A DNA stretch of 64,000 nt from Qipengyuania vesicularis (GTDB lineage Bacteria > Pseudomonadota > Alphaproteobacteria > Sphingomonadales > Sphingomonadaceae), in assembly GCF_019711415.1 (NCBI RefSeq), contig NZ_JAIGNJ010000001.1:737001-801000 (forward strand), read 5' to 3'. This document shows, piece after piece, positions 54,248 to 63,073 of the stretch. The translations under genes were made by a program, and so were the position numbers. Under the pieces are notes generated by a model. It was given only the letters and a program-made list of their open reading frames with translations. It was not told where the DNA came from and made no database searches. The first letter of the stretch is position 1. The number at the start of each line of letters is the position of its first letter.

Positions 54248-54841
54248 CTACTCGGCTCCCCAGCCGGCATCCTGCAGTTCCATCTGGCTTGCTGCCTCGG
54301 ACATCATTGCCTCCGCGTCCTCGTCGGTATCGTAGACACCGGCCTGCGCGCGGTCGTAGTTTTCGAGCGCTTCTTTCGTGTTCGCATCGAGGTTCTTGTG
54401 CATTACCCCGGCCTGTTTGAGGACCACAGCGCCATAGTTGAACGGCCTGCCTGACAGGTGGGCGTCGACGAACTCCATGACCGAAGCTTCATCGAGTTCC
54501 TCCATGGTCCTCGATTGAGACGATGACCCCGCACCACGATTGCAGTCTGCCTGCACCTTCGTGCTGCTGTCGTCGACAGCGGTGAACTTGAGCAGACAAC
54601 TGCGCGAGTATTCTCCGCCATTTGATGAAGACAGCGACAGGCGAACGCTATCGTTCACAATGCCATTGCCGCTGATGGTCTGTGTGGCACCTGTCGGGTT
54701 CGGCTTGTAGGAAATGGTTGCGCTTCCCAGTTCGGCGCGAAGCTGAGCCGGAGTCATGGAGTATACCCCGGGTTCTTCTCCGCAAGACGCGAGCAGGATG
54801 CTCGTCAGCAATACGGGCGCAAATCCCTTTAATACTTTCAT
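54248..54841 (-). CDS. Lipoprotein of unknown function
   Basis: Lipoprotein of 197 residues. From the ATG at 54841 the signal peptide is MKVLKGFAPVLLTSILLASC, with the lipobox Cys near residue 20. The mature part contains Ser/Thr-rich beta-like sequence with paired Cys (YSRSCLLKF and VQADCNRGAG) and an acidic helical C-terminus. No family recognised. It is upstream of and coupled to the membrane-anchored gene 53747-54247, and the patatin-like gene lies upstream on the same strand with 57 bases between. Confidence 0.75.
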   Translation of the reverse strand: MKVLKGFAPVLLTSILLASCGEEPGVYSMTPAQLRAELGSATISYKPNPTGATQTISGNGIVNDSVRLSLSSSNGGEYSRSCLLKFTAVDDSSTKVQADCNRGAGSSSQSRTMEELDEASVMEFVDAHLSGRPFNYGAVVLKQAGVMHKNLDANTKEALENYDRAQAGVYDTDEDAEAMMSEAASQMELQDAGWGAE

Positions 54842-54898
54842 CGTCAGATCTCTCACAGTTTCAGTATGTAATAGATTGAAAAAGTTGAGAGAAGGTTT

Positions 54899-57214
54899 TT
54901 ACTTCAGACGATCGACGACTTCATTGCGGATTTGCCCGATGAGTGACGACGAACAGCGAGACGCTGCCTCTTCCTCATCCAGGATGGCCAGGAATGCGCG
55001 CCGCTTGAAATCGCGGCAGGCAGGCTCCGGCAGGTTGTGATCGATGGTCGAGCAGACGATGTCGATCATCCGCTCGGCCCCGTGGAGGCGGCCCCAGAGA
55101 TAGTCGTTCTCGCGATAGGCGCGGCTGAAGAAGGCTCCGAAATTGTAGAATTCGATCCCGCGCAATGTCGCCAGCGTTCCACCTTCGCGAATGCTGCGGG
55201 CATCGTCCGGGCTGATCCGGTCTACCTTCACTGGGTCGAATTCTGTCAGACCCTCGTTCCGGAGTAGTGGGAGCGTCGCCACGTCGTAGAAGGGAAAGCC
55301 GAGATAGGCGAACAGCATGCGGCGCTTGAGGTTGGCGGGCATGTCCGCCAGCGCTTCGGCCAGCATCTCCTCCGCCCTGTCGTCGATATCGGGAAGGAGG
55401 CGCTTATCCTCGACCAGGTCGAGCAAGGCTGACGGATCGCCAAGGGCACCCTCGGCCGCTTCGGAGAAGGTATCGCCGAGGGCCCGCAATCCCTCTTTCT
55501 CGAAATAGAGTGACAGGATCTGGTAGATCGTCTCGCGGCCGGCCTCGAGAGCGTCGTCAGGTATCTCAGGATCGGCTTCCCAATCCCGCGCGAGGCGGCG
55601 GGCGAGCAAACGCAGGCGGCGAATGCGAAACCCGATGTCATGTTCGCGGAAGAACATGATCGCCTCGGGCGTGGCGCCGCCCTTTTCGCTCGCCAGGTTA
55701 TCCAGCCCCCGGCGGCTCAGTTCGGCCCGCAGCGCGTCTTCGATCGGGGCATGGTCCGTAAGGTGCAGCGTGGGTGCCGCTTCCCAGGCGAGCTTGGCAA
55801 GTCGGGTGACGATCCCGCTCACCTTGGCCTGCGCATAGGACTGGAAGGCATAGCCTGCCTGTTCCGCTGCGGCCTGCTGGGCCTTCTGGCGCCAGGCCTT
55901 GAGCCGTTTGGGCGTCGGGTTGTCGAGGAAGAGCGTGTAGCCGAACAGCTTTTCGACCGTCCGCTCCACCTCGGGTCGAAGCGCGGTCACGATCCGCGTC
56001 AGGCGCTGTGCTTCTCGGCTATTTTCCTCGAGCTGTTCGAGGTTGTCGCGGATCGGCTGCTCGCGCGGGATGGTCGACAGCGAACCGAAAATGGCCGGGA
56101 AGAAGCCAACGTCCCCCTTGCGCCGTGCATGGCGTTCCCCGAAGCGGTCGGGGCGCGGATCGACATAGACGAAGCGGCGATCCACCTCGCGCTGGGCCGG
56201 GCGACCACGCAGGGCAGCCATCGCGCCGCCAAAGGGCTTGTTCACCAGAACCGACCCGTCGATCAACGAGACATTGTCGATGTTCTCCCGCATGACATGG
56301 ACGGGCATGATCTGCTCGAGGAACTCCTCGCGGGACTCCCAGTCGTGTCCCAGTTCCTCGGACAGCCGGTCGATCTCTCCAACCTTCAGGGGCGGGAAAG
56401 CTCCCGGGAAACTGGCGGTGGCGCGCGCGGCAAAGACCATCTCCATAGGATCGGCGAGGTTCTGCCCGCCCATTGCCGGCGTAAGCTGGCGAAAGGCGAT
56501 CGGCATGCGATGTTCGCTGTCCTCAACCACCGGTGGGCTGTGGAGGCGCAGCAGCTCGAGATAGCCGTGGAAGTCCGTTGCCGTCACGAACAGGTCGAGC
56601 GGGTGGCGCGGCGGGAGAAGCGGGGCCTCACGTGGCGAGGCGGCCATGGACTCGAAGGCACGGGCGAGGAGTTTCGAGAAGCCCAAGCCGGAGAAGGGCG
56701 GTTCGAACCAGCGCCCGCGGATGAGGTGCGAAACCTTGCGGCGGACTTCTGCGCGCGTTTCGGGAGCGACTTCGTTCGCGATTTCGGTGCCCGGTCGGCT
56801 CAGGAGCCAGGATGCGAAGGGCTGGGCCCATATCTTCCCGCCCGACCAGCGCAGCTTCGCATCGGGATCGGTCAACTCGTCGACATCGGCGACTTCGAGC
56901 CAGAGATCGGTCAGTGGTTCCAGGCTCTGGCCGGAGAAGATGGCCTGGGCAAGGAACACCGCGTTGATCCCTCCCGCGCTCGCCCCGCTCGCGATATCGG
57001 GCAAGACCCGCAGGCGAAGGCCCTCCCGCGCCTCGATCTGGGCGAGCAGGTCGAGATAGACCGCGTGGACACCGCCCCTTTCGCCGTGCCCGGAGTGAAA
57101 GTCTCGGCTCGCACGGGCAAGTTGCCAGAGCTCGCGCGTAACGCCGTGCATGTAGACCGCCAGGCTGATCCCGCCGTAGCAGATGAGGGCGATCCGGAGT
57201 TCTTTCTGCCGCAT
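54899..57214 (-). CDS. Large patatin-like phospholipase (TIGR03607/DUF3376 type)
   Basis: Protein of 771 residues from the ATG at 57214, preceded by AAGG. The patatin catalytic core is in the N-terminal third: IALICYGGISLAVYMHGVTRE (oxyanion-hole region), the nucleophile Ser in SGASAGGINAVFLA (GxSxG), and the Asp in the DGS motif (LIDGSVLVNKPF). The long C-terminal region carries DUF3376-like helices. It probably hydrolyses membrane lipids; no signal peptide is seen. It is divergent from radA (71 bases between starts). Confidence 0.9.
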   Translation of the reverse strand: MRQKELRIALICYGGISLAVYMHGVTRELWQLARASRDFHSGHGERGGVHAVYLDLLAQIEAREGLRLRVLPDIASGASAGGINAVFLAQAIFSGQSLEPLTDLWLEVADVDELTDPDAKLRWSGGKIWAQPFASWLLSRPGTEIANEVAPETRAEVRRKVSHLIRGRWFEPPFSGLGFSKLLARAFESMAASPREAPLLPPRHPLDLFVTATDFHGYLELLRLHSPPVVEDSEHRMPIAFRQLTPAMGGQNLADPMEMVFAARATASFPGAFPPLKVGEIDRLSEELGHDWESREEFLEQIMPVHVMRENIDNVSLIDGSVLVNKPFGGAMAALRGRPAQREVDRRFVYVDPRPDRFGERHARRKGDVGFFPAIFGSLSTIPREQPIRDNLEQLEENSREAQRLTRIVTALRPEVERTVEKLFGYTLFLDNPTPKRLKAWRQKAQQAAAEQAGYAFQSYAQAKVSGIVTRLAKLAWEAAPTLHLTDHAPIEDALRAELSRRGLDNLASEKGGATPEAIMFFREHDIGFRIRRLRLLARRLARDWEADPEIPDDALEAGRETIYQILSLYFEKEGLRALGDTFSEAAEGALGDPSALLDLVEDKRLLPDIDDRAEEMLAEALADMPANLKRRMLFAYLGFPFYDVATLPLLRNEGLTEFDPVKVDRISPDDARSIREGGTLATLRGIEFYNFGAFFSRAYRENDYLWGRLHGAERMIDIVCSTIDHNLPEPACRDFKRRAFLAILDEEEAASRCSSSLIGQIRNEVVDRLK

Positions 57215-57285
57215 TGCCTTATCGTTGTGCACACTTGGCCCCGTAAGGCAATTGCGTTCTGCAAATGTTCTGCTAGGGAATCGGC

Positions 57286-58650
57286 ATGGCGAAGCCGAAG
57301 AAACGTTATGTCTGTCAGGCCTGTGGGTCTGTTTCGCACCGCTGGCAGGGCCAGTGCGCAGACTGTGCCGAGTGGAACACGCTGGTCGAAGATGCACCCG
57401 CAACGGTGTTCTCCCTGAAGCACGATTTGTCGAGCGGGGGCAGGGCGGTCGAGTTCGTGGATCTCGACAAGCCAGGCGAGATCCCGCTGCGCCAGAAGAC
57501 AGGGCTTGCCGAATTCGACCGAGCGCTGGGCGGCGGGTTGGTACCGGGCAGCGCCATACTGATGGGCGGCGATCCGGGCATCGGCAAGTCAACCTTGCTG
57601 CTGCAGGCCGCCGCCAAGGTGGCGCGCGAAGGGCACGGCGTGGTCTATGTCAGCGGTGAAGAAGCGGCCGGCCAGGTTCGCATGCGCGCCGGTCGGCTTG
57701 GACTGGCGGATGCCCCGGTCAAACTCGCGGCGGCTACAGGCGTGCGCGACATCCTGACCACGCTGGGCCAGATGGAAACGCCCAAGTTCCTCGTGATCGA
57801 TTCCATCCAGACGATGCATTCGGACACGATCGAGGGGGCGCCCGGCACGGTCAGCCAGGTGCGCGGCTGCGCCTTTGAGCTGATCCGCTATGCCAAGGAA
57901 AACGGCGTCGCGCTGGTGCTGGTCGGGCACGTGACCAAGGATGGCAATATTGCCGGGCCGCGCGTGCTCGAACACATGGTCGACGTGGTGATGAGCTTCG
58001 AGGGCGAACGCAGCCACCAGTATCGTATCCTGCGCGCACTCAAGAACCGCTTCGGCGCGGTCGACGAGATCGGCGTTTTCTCGATGGCAAGCGAAGGGCT
58101 GGAAGAGGTGGCCAACCCCTCCATGCTCTTCCTGTCAGGGCGCGAGCAACCGATGGCGGGTAGCTCGGTATTCCCGGCGATGGAGGGTACGCGTCCCGTA
58201 CTGGTCGAGATACAGGCCCTTATCGTCCGCCTGCAATCGGGAGCGACACCCCGTCGTGCTGTGGTGGGCTGGGACAATGGCCGACTTGCCATGTTGCTGG
58301 CTGTGCTGGAATCGCGCTGCGGTCTGTCGTTCAGTTCGGCGGAAGTCTACCTGAACGTTGCGGGCGGCTATCGCCTTTCGGACCCGGCCGCCGACCTTGC
58401 GGTCGCGGCGGCGCTTGTCAGCGCGCTGGCGGACAAGCCGCTGCCCGATCGCAGCGTCTGGCTGGGCGAGGTCAGCCTTGCCGGCGAGGTCCGCCCGGTC
58501 GCGCATGGCGGCATCCGTCTGCGCGAGGCTGCAAAGCTCGGATTTTCCAAGGGCTTCGGCCCGACCGATGCGAAACACGGTTCGGCGGAACTCGACTATG
58601 CGGGGCTGGGACAACTTTCCAACCTCGTTGACCGGGTGGTAAGCAGTTAA
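57286..58650 (+). CDS. radA: DNA repair protein RadA
   Basis: Branch-migration helicase in recombination, 454 residues. Order: N-terminal zinc finger (CQACGSVSHRWQGQCADC), RecA-like ATPase with Walker A GGDPGIGKSTLLLQ and the RadA-specific KNRFG motif, and a C-terminal Lon-like (non-proteolytic) domain with GDLAVAAALVSAL-type sequence. It is followed by the CvpA gene after 34 bases. Confidence 0.97.
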   Translation: MAKPKKRYVCQACGSVSHRWQGQCADCAEWNTLVEDAPATVFSLKHDLSSGGRAVEFVDLDKPGEIPLRQKTGLAEFDRALGGGLVPGSAILMGGDPGIGKSTLLLQAAAKVAREGHGVVYVSGEEAAGQVRMRAGRLGLADAPVKLAAATGVRDILTTLGQMETPKFLVIDSIQTMHSDTIEGAPGTVSQVRGCAFELIRYAKENGVALVLVGHVTKDGNIAGPRVLEHMVDVVMSFEGERSHQYRILRALKNRFGAVDEIGVFSMASEGLEEVANPSMLFLSGREQPMAGSSVFPAMEGTRPVLVEIQALIVRLQSGATPRRAVVGWDNGRLAMLLAVLESRCGLSFSSAEVYLNVAGGYRLSDPAADLAVAAALVSALADKPLPDRSVWLGEVSLAGEVRPVAHGGIRLREAAKLGFSKGFGPTDAKHGSAELDYAGLGQLSNLVDRVVSS

Positions 58651-58684
58651 TAAACCCATAAGCCCTAAGGGTTAGTAGGGCGAT

Positions 58685-59224
58685 ATGACGGGTTTCGATT
58701 TTCTGATCCTCTCCATCGTGGGCGTAGCCGCGATCGGCGGGTTCATGCGCGGGTTCCTGCAGGAAGTGCTTTCGGTGCTTTCGTGGGTCCTTGCGGCATT
58801 TGCCATTCGTTTCCTGCATACCCCTTTCACCATCCAGTTGCAGGAATTCATCGGGTCGAGCGTCACTACCTCGGTGCTCGCCTTCACTTTCCTCCTGCTC
58901 ATTCCCTATGCCGCGATGAAGGTCATCGCGAACAATGTCGGCAAGGCTTCGCGCAGTTCGGTGCTGGGCCCGATCGATCGGGTGCTTGGCTTCGGCTTCG
59001 GCGCTCTCAAGGGGCTCCTGATCGCCATCATTGCCTTCTCGGTGCTGGTGCTCGGTTATGACGCCGTGTGGGATTATCGTGGCCGTCCCGTCTGGATCAC
59101 CACCGCCCGCACCTATGAGCTGGTCGATGCAGGCTCGCGTTCGCTGGTCGAGGTGCTGGCGCAGCGGCGCGCAGCACTGCGCGGCGAAGAGGTTGAAGAA
59201 CCCGCAGAGCCCGAAGCGCAGTGA
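58685..59224 (+). CDS. cvpA: CvpA-family membrane protein
   Basis: Protein of 179 residues with four hydrophobic segments; it matches CvpA in the first half (TGFDFLILSIVGVAAIGGFMRGFLQEVL) and in LGPIDRVLGFGFGALKGLLI. CvpA is an inner-membrane protein needed in some bacteria for stress tolerance and colicin V export; the molecular role is unknown. The C-terminal tail is charged (EEVEEPAEPEAQ). Its stop overlaps the GTG of the NifU-like gene by four bases. Confidence 0.9.
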   Translation: MTGFDFLILSIVGVAAIGGFMRGFLQEVLSVLSWVLAAFAIRFLHTPFTIQLQEFIGSSVTTSVLAFTFLLLIPYAAMKVIANNVGKASRSSVLGPIDRVLGFGFGALKGLLIAIIAFSVLVLGYDAVWDYRGRPVWITTARTYELVDAGSRSLVEVLAQRRAALRGEEVEEPAEPEAQ

Positions 59225-59649
59225 CCGACAGGCCCGGCGGCGCGCTATACTCCCCGCAATTGCTGGCGCTCGCCGTGGAGTTGGCGCAATATCCCTTCAA
59301 ACCCGACGCAGCCTATCTCGGAGAGGCGCATTCACGCAGTTGCGGCAGCTCCATCGAGCTTTCCTGCAACGCAAATCTTCATGGCCTTGGCCTCCGGGTA
59401 ACGGCCTGCGCAGTTGGACAGGCTGCTGCGGCGATCTTTGCACGTCATGCTGTCGGTCGCGATAGCGACGCGATCGGCGTGGCCCTCTTGCAGATCGAGC
59501 AATGGCTGGCCGGCGCACCCGATATCCCTGCTTGGCCCGACTTCGGTGCATTGGCGGCGGCGCGGGAATATCCTGGCCGGCACGGCGCCATTCTCCTTCC
59601 GTGGAAGGCTGCCCTCGATGCGCTTTCCAAGCAATCGGTGACGGGCTAA
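59221..59649 (+). CDS. NifU/IscU-like iron-sulfur scaffold-type protein
   Basis: Protein of 142 residues starting with GTG. It resembles the IscU/SufU N-terminal domain: SRSCGSSIELSC (first Cys), VTACAVGQAAAAIFA (second Cys, CAVGQA) and a C-terminal RHGAILLPWKAALDAL, where the third Cys of IscU is replaced by Ala. Such two-Cys forms are known in alphaproteobacteria and may not build clusters. It is translationally coupled to cvpA. Confidence 0.8.
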   Translation: MTDRPGGALYSPQLLALAVELAQYPFKPDAAYLGEAHSRSCGSSIELSCNANLHGLGLRVTACAVGQAAAAIFARHAVGRDSDAIGVALLQIEQWLAGAPDIPAWPDFGALAAAREYPGRHGAILLPWKAALDALSKQSVTG

Positions 59650-59686
59650 GTCGGCGAACCAAGCTCAAGAGAGGGGAACCGGGCGA

Positions 59687-61351
59687 ATGGCAGGCGGCAC
59701 GACGGCATTGCAACGCGAACCGAGTGACAAGGAAATTAAGCTCGTCATCGGTGCAAGCAGCGCTGGCACGATCTTCGAATGGTACGATTTCTTCATCTAC
59801 GGCACGCTCGCCTACATACTGAAGGACGCATTCTACGACGTCGATAACGAGACGCTGGGCTTGTTGCTGGTCTGGTCGACCTTCGCTGTCGGATTCGCAT
59901 TCCGCCCGATTGGCGCGATCCTGTTCGGGTTCCTCGGGGACAGGCTGGGGCGCAAGTACACCTTTCTTGTCACGGTCACCCTGATGGGTATCGCAACGGC
60001 CGGCGTCGGCCTTATCCCAACGGTTGCCACCATCGGCATCGCCGCGCCGATCATCGTGATCATCCTGCGGGTCTTGCAGGGGCTGGCGCTTGGCGGCGAA
60101 TATGGCGGGGCGGCAATCTATGTTGCCGAGCACGCGCCCCCGGAAAAGCGGGGTTTCTATACCAGCTTCATCCAGGCCAGCGTGGCAGGCGGCTTCGTCC
60201 TTTCGATCGCAGTCGTGCTCGCGTGCCGCTTCCTCATCCCCGAGGATGATTTCGCAGCGTGGGGCTGGCGCGTCCCTTTCCTGCTCTCGATCATCCTGCT
60301 TGGAATTTCGCTGTGGATGCGGCTCAAACTGTCGGAAAGCCCGGTCTTCCAGGCCATGAAGGAAGCCGGAGAGACCGCGCATAATCCCTTCGTCGAGAGC
60401 TTCACCTATCGGGGTAACAAGAAGCGGATTTTCGTGGCCTTGTTCGGCATCACCGGCATTCTCACGACGATCTGGTATACCGCATTCTTCAGCGGGATGA
60501 GCTTCCTGCGCGGTCCGATGCATGTCGACGACCTGACGGTGGAACTGATCCTCTTCGTCTCCGGTTTGATCGCGATGACCTTCTACATCATCGTCGGCAA
60601 ATGGTCCGACCGCGTGGGTCGCAAGAAGCCGATCATCATCGGAGCGCTCGCATCTCTGGTGTTGCTCTTTCCGGCGTTCTGGACGCTGGGCAGCCTTGCC
60701 AACCCAGCTCTCGCAGACGCAGCGAAGCGAACGCCGATTACCGTTGCCGGACCCGACTGCTCGACCGATCCCTTTGCCGATCTCTTCGACCGGGAGCAGA
60801 GCGATTGCGGCAAGATCCTCGAGACCCTCACCGCATCGGGCGTTCCCTACGAATTGAGCGAAAGCGACGCCATCTCGCTGGCTGCTGGCGGCGAGGCCGT
60901 CGCGATCGATCCGGCGTGGTTTACCGACGGTACCGCGCGCCGTGATGGCATCCGCACGGCACTGGGCGACTACGGCTTCGATTTCAGCAAGCAACAGCCC
61001 GGCTTCGCGAATATCCTCGGGATTGTTGGAGTACTGCTCGGCCTCGGCGTGCTTTCTGCACTGACTTACGGATCGGTTGCGGCACTCTTGTCCGAGATGT
61101 TCCCGGCCAGGATTCGGTACAGCTCGATGTCGATCCCCTATCACATCGGTGCAGGCTATCTCGGTGGCTTCCTGCCCCTGATCGCAGGCGTAATCGTGGC
61201 CAGCACCGGCAATATCTATTCGGGGCTCTGGTACACCTGGATCGTGGTTGCCTTCGGGGTGGTGGTTGCCTGGTGGGGCATTCCAGGCGGCCCTCCGCGT
61301 GATTTCGAAGAATCGGGTGAGGTGCCACCCGTCAGCCCTGCCACACCGTGA
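59687..61351 (+). CDS. MFS transporter of the metabolite:H+ symporter (MHS) family with periplasmic insert
   Basis: Inner-membrane protein of 554 residues, longer than typical MHS members (about 430). The family pattern is GTIFEWYDFFIYGTLAYI, FRPIGAILFGFLGDRLGRKYTF and LQGLALGGEYGGAAIYVAEHAP. Between segments (about residues 345-440) is an extra hydrophilic stretch with Cys358 and Cys374 and DAISLAAGGEAVAIDPAWF, probably outside the membrane. The GTG of alr overlaps its stop (GTGA), which suggests a link to alanine or a related organic acid. Substrate not known. Confidence 0.9.
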   Translation: MAGGTTALQREPSDKEIKLVIGASSAGTIFEWYDFFIYGTLAYILKDAFYDVDNETLGLLLVWSTFAVGFAFRPIGAILFGFLGDRLGRKYTFLVTVTLMGIATAGVGLIPTVATIGIAAPIIVIILRVLQGLALGGEYGGAAIYVAEHAPPEKRGFYTSFIQASVAGGFVLSIAVVLACRFLIPEDDFAAWGWRVPFLLSIILLGISLWMRLKLSESPVFQAMKEAGETAHNPFVESFTYRGNKKRIFVALFGITGILTTIWYTAFFSGMSFLRGPMHVDDLTVELILFVSGLIAMTFYIIVGKWSDRVGRKKPIIIGALASLVLLFPAFWTLGSLANPALADAAKRTPITVAGPDCSTDPFADLFDREQSDCGKILETLTASGVPYELSESDAISLAAGGEAVAIDPAWFTDGTARRDGIRTALGDYGFDFSKQQPGFANILGIVGVLLGLGVLSALTYGSVAALLSEMFPARIRYSSMSIPYHIGAGYLGGFLPLIAGVIVASTGNIYSGLWYTWIVVAFGVVVAWWGIPGGPPRDFEESGEVPPVSPATP

Positions 61352-62385
61352 TCGAAGCGCCCCCGGCCACCCTCAGACTCGCGATCGACCGCGAGGCGCT
61401 CGCAGCGAACTGGCGCATGCTCGACGCAATGTCGGGCGGCGCTCGGGCGGGGGCAGCGGTGAAGGCCGATTGCTACGGTCTAGGAGTGGAGCATTGCGTA
61501 CCGACGCTGGTCGAGGCGGGTTGCCGCGACTTCTTCGTCGCTCATTGGAGCGAAGTCGCCCCGCTTCTGGAGCACGTGCGAGCGAAGCAAATCGCCGTGC
61601 TCCACGGGCCGATCAACCGCGCCGAGGCGAACTATGCCCGCCAAACCGGCGCGATCCCGGTCATCGATTCCATCATGCAGGCGAAGCTCTGGACGGAGAC
61701 CGGCGGTGGACCGTGCCATCTAATGGTCGATAGCGGGATCAACCGGCTCGGAGTCGCGCTTCACGAGATCGGCGATCCGGCCATTCAGGCGCTCAACATC
61801 CAGGTGCTGATGAGCCATCTCGCCTGCGCGGACGAGGACAGTCCGAAGAACGAGCAGCAGCTTGCGGGTTTCCGTGATATCCTGGGTGCAGTCTCACACC
61901 GCGAGGCGAGCCTTGCGAATAGCGCCGGGATAGCGCTCGGCGGCGCATATCACTTCGACCTGACCCGGCCTGGCCTTGCTCTCTATGGCGGCGTGCCGCG
62001 TACCGAATTCACCGATTGCATCCGGCAGGTTGCTTACCCGCGCGCATCAATCTTGCAGGTGCGCGCATTGGAGGCAGGACAGACAGTCGGCTACAACGCC
62101 ACCTTCACCGCGCCTGCCAAGATGCGGGTCGGCGTGCTGTCGCTTGGCTATGCCGATGGCATCTTGCGCAGCTGGGGAGGGGCCGCTTTCCAGAGCGGAG
62201 AGAAGGTGCTTCCGATCCTCGGCAAGGTTTCGATGGACATGATCGTGGTCGATCTTGCCGAAGCGCCCAATCTTGCCGAGGGCGACTGGGTGGAGCTACC
62301 CTATTACCTGCCCTATGCTGCGCGGCAAACTTCTGTTTCGCAATACGAATTGCTTACCGTTCTGGGACACCGCTTCCAACGTTAA
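61348..62385 (+). CDS. alr: Alanine racemase
   Basis: PLP enzyme giving D-alanine for peptidoglycan. It has 345 residues with the Schiff-base lysine in AAVKADCYGLG, SRLG-equivalent GINRLGVALHE, and the C-terminal catalytic Tyr in VGYNATFTAPAKM; LGYADGILRSWGG and GKVSMDMIVVDL follow. It starts with GTG inside the last codon of the transporter gene. Most alr genes are not coupled to a transporter. Confidence 0.95.
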   Translation: MIEAPPATLRLAIDREALAANWRMLDAMSGGARAGAAVKADCYGLGVEHCVPTLVEAGCRDFFVAHWSEVAPLLEHVRAKQIAVLHGPINRAEANYARQTGAIPVIDSIMQAKLWTETGGGPCHLMVDSGINRLGVALHEIGDPAIQALNIQVLMSHLACADEDSPKNEQQLAGFRDILGAVSHREASLANSAGIALGGAYHFDLTRPGLALYGGVPRTEFTDCIRQVAYPRASILQVRALEAGQTVGYNATFTAPAKMRVGVLSLGYADGILRSWGGAAFQSGEKVLPILGKVSMDMIVVDLAEAPNLAEGDWVELPYYLPYAARQTSVSQYELLTVLGHRFQR

Positions 62386-62401
62386 GCCAAGCGTGTTGCG
62401 C

Positions 62402-62440
62402 TGCACATTGTGCAAGTGCTAAGCACCCCGCGTTGCACAA
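62402..62440 (+). promoter_or_regulatory. TGCA-type operators upstream of phaR
   Basis: Three symmetric sites lie before the phaR start: TGCAC-ATT-GTGCA (62402-62414), GTGCT-A-AGCAC (62416-62426) and TTGCACAA (62433-62440). PhaR of other alphaproteobacteria binds TGC/GCA-type sequences (such as CTGC-N3/4-GCAG), so this may be autoregulation. The inference rests on symmetry and position. Confidence 0.55.
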
Positions 62441-62468
62441 AACAGGGCGCCACCGGGGGAGTGAATAC

Positions 62469-63023
62469 ATGGCAAAGCGGACCGCCGAAGGCGAACCGAT
62501 CATCATCAAGAAGTACGCCAACCGGCGTCTCTACAACACCGATACCTCGAGCTACATCACGCTCGACGATCTGGCGAAGATGGTTCGCGACAATGTCGAT
62601 TTCCAGGTCCTCGACGCCAAGACCGGCGACGACATCACCCACACGATCCTGACGCAGATCATCGTCGAGGAAGAAAGCAGCGGGGCACAGCAAATGCTTC
62701 CTGTCAGCTTCCTGCGCGATCTGATCTCGATGTACGGCAATTCGATGCAGTCGATGATGCCGAGCTATCTCGAAGCGAGCATGGCCAATTTCCGCAAGAA
62801 TCGCGAACAGTTGCAGGCTGCTTTCGCCAAGGGCATCGAAGCGAACCCGCTGGCCAAGATGGCCGAAGCCAACTTCAAGATGATGCAGAACGCCGCCGAA
62901 GCCTTCATCCCCGCGACCCGCAAGAATGTCGATAGCGCCAAGAAGGAAGCCGATAGCGAACTTGCCCAGATGCGCGAACAGATGGCCGCGATGCAAAAGA
63001 AGCTCGACGAGCTGAGCAAATAG
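62469..63023 (+). CDS. phaR: Polyhydroxyalkanoate synthesis repressor PhaR
   Basis: Regulator of 184 residues with the PHB_acc_N domain (KKYANRRLYNTDTSSYITLDDLAKMV), the PHB_acc domain (TLTQIIVEEESSGAQQMLP-type) and a helical C-terminus. It binds PHA granules and represses phasin genes until polymer forms. A clear GGGGGAG ribosome site precedes the ATG at 62469. No PHA synthase is in this window. The operators at 62402-62440 are just upstream. Confidence 0.94.
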   Translation: MAKRTAEGEPIIIKKYANRRLYNTDTSSYITLDDLAKMVRDNVDFQVLDAKTGDDITHTILTQIIVEEESSGAQQMLPVSFLRDLISMYGNSMQSMMPSYLEASMANFRKNREQLQAAFAKGIEANPLAKMAEANFKMMQNAAEAFIPATRKNVDSAKKEADSELAQMREQMAAMQKKLDELSK

Positions 63024-63073
63024 TCGACCCCGCTGGCACGAGACGCTAGGGGCGGGCGCAAATTCAATCTTGA

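Noticed and set aside
59297..61144. Long open frame (615 codons) opposite the NifU-like and MHS transporter genes
   Set aside because: Charged, low-complexity translation typical of antisense frames in high-G+C DNA; spans two genuine genes.
62415..62426. AGTGCTAAGCAC resembling half of a CIRCE element
   Set aside because: CIRCE needs TTAGCACTC-N9-GAGTGCTAA; only a fragment is present and the context is phaR, so it is better read as a PhaR-type palindrome.
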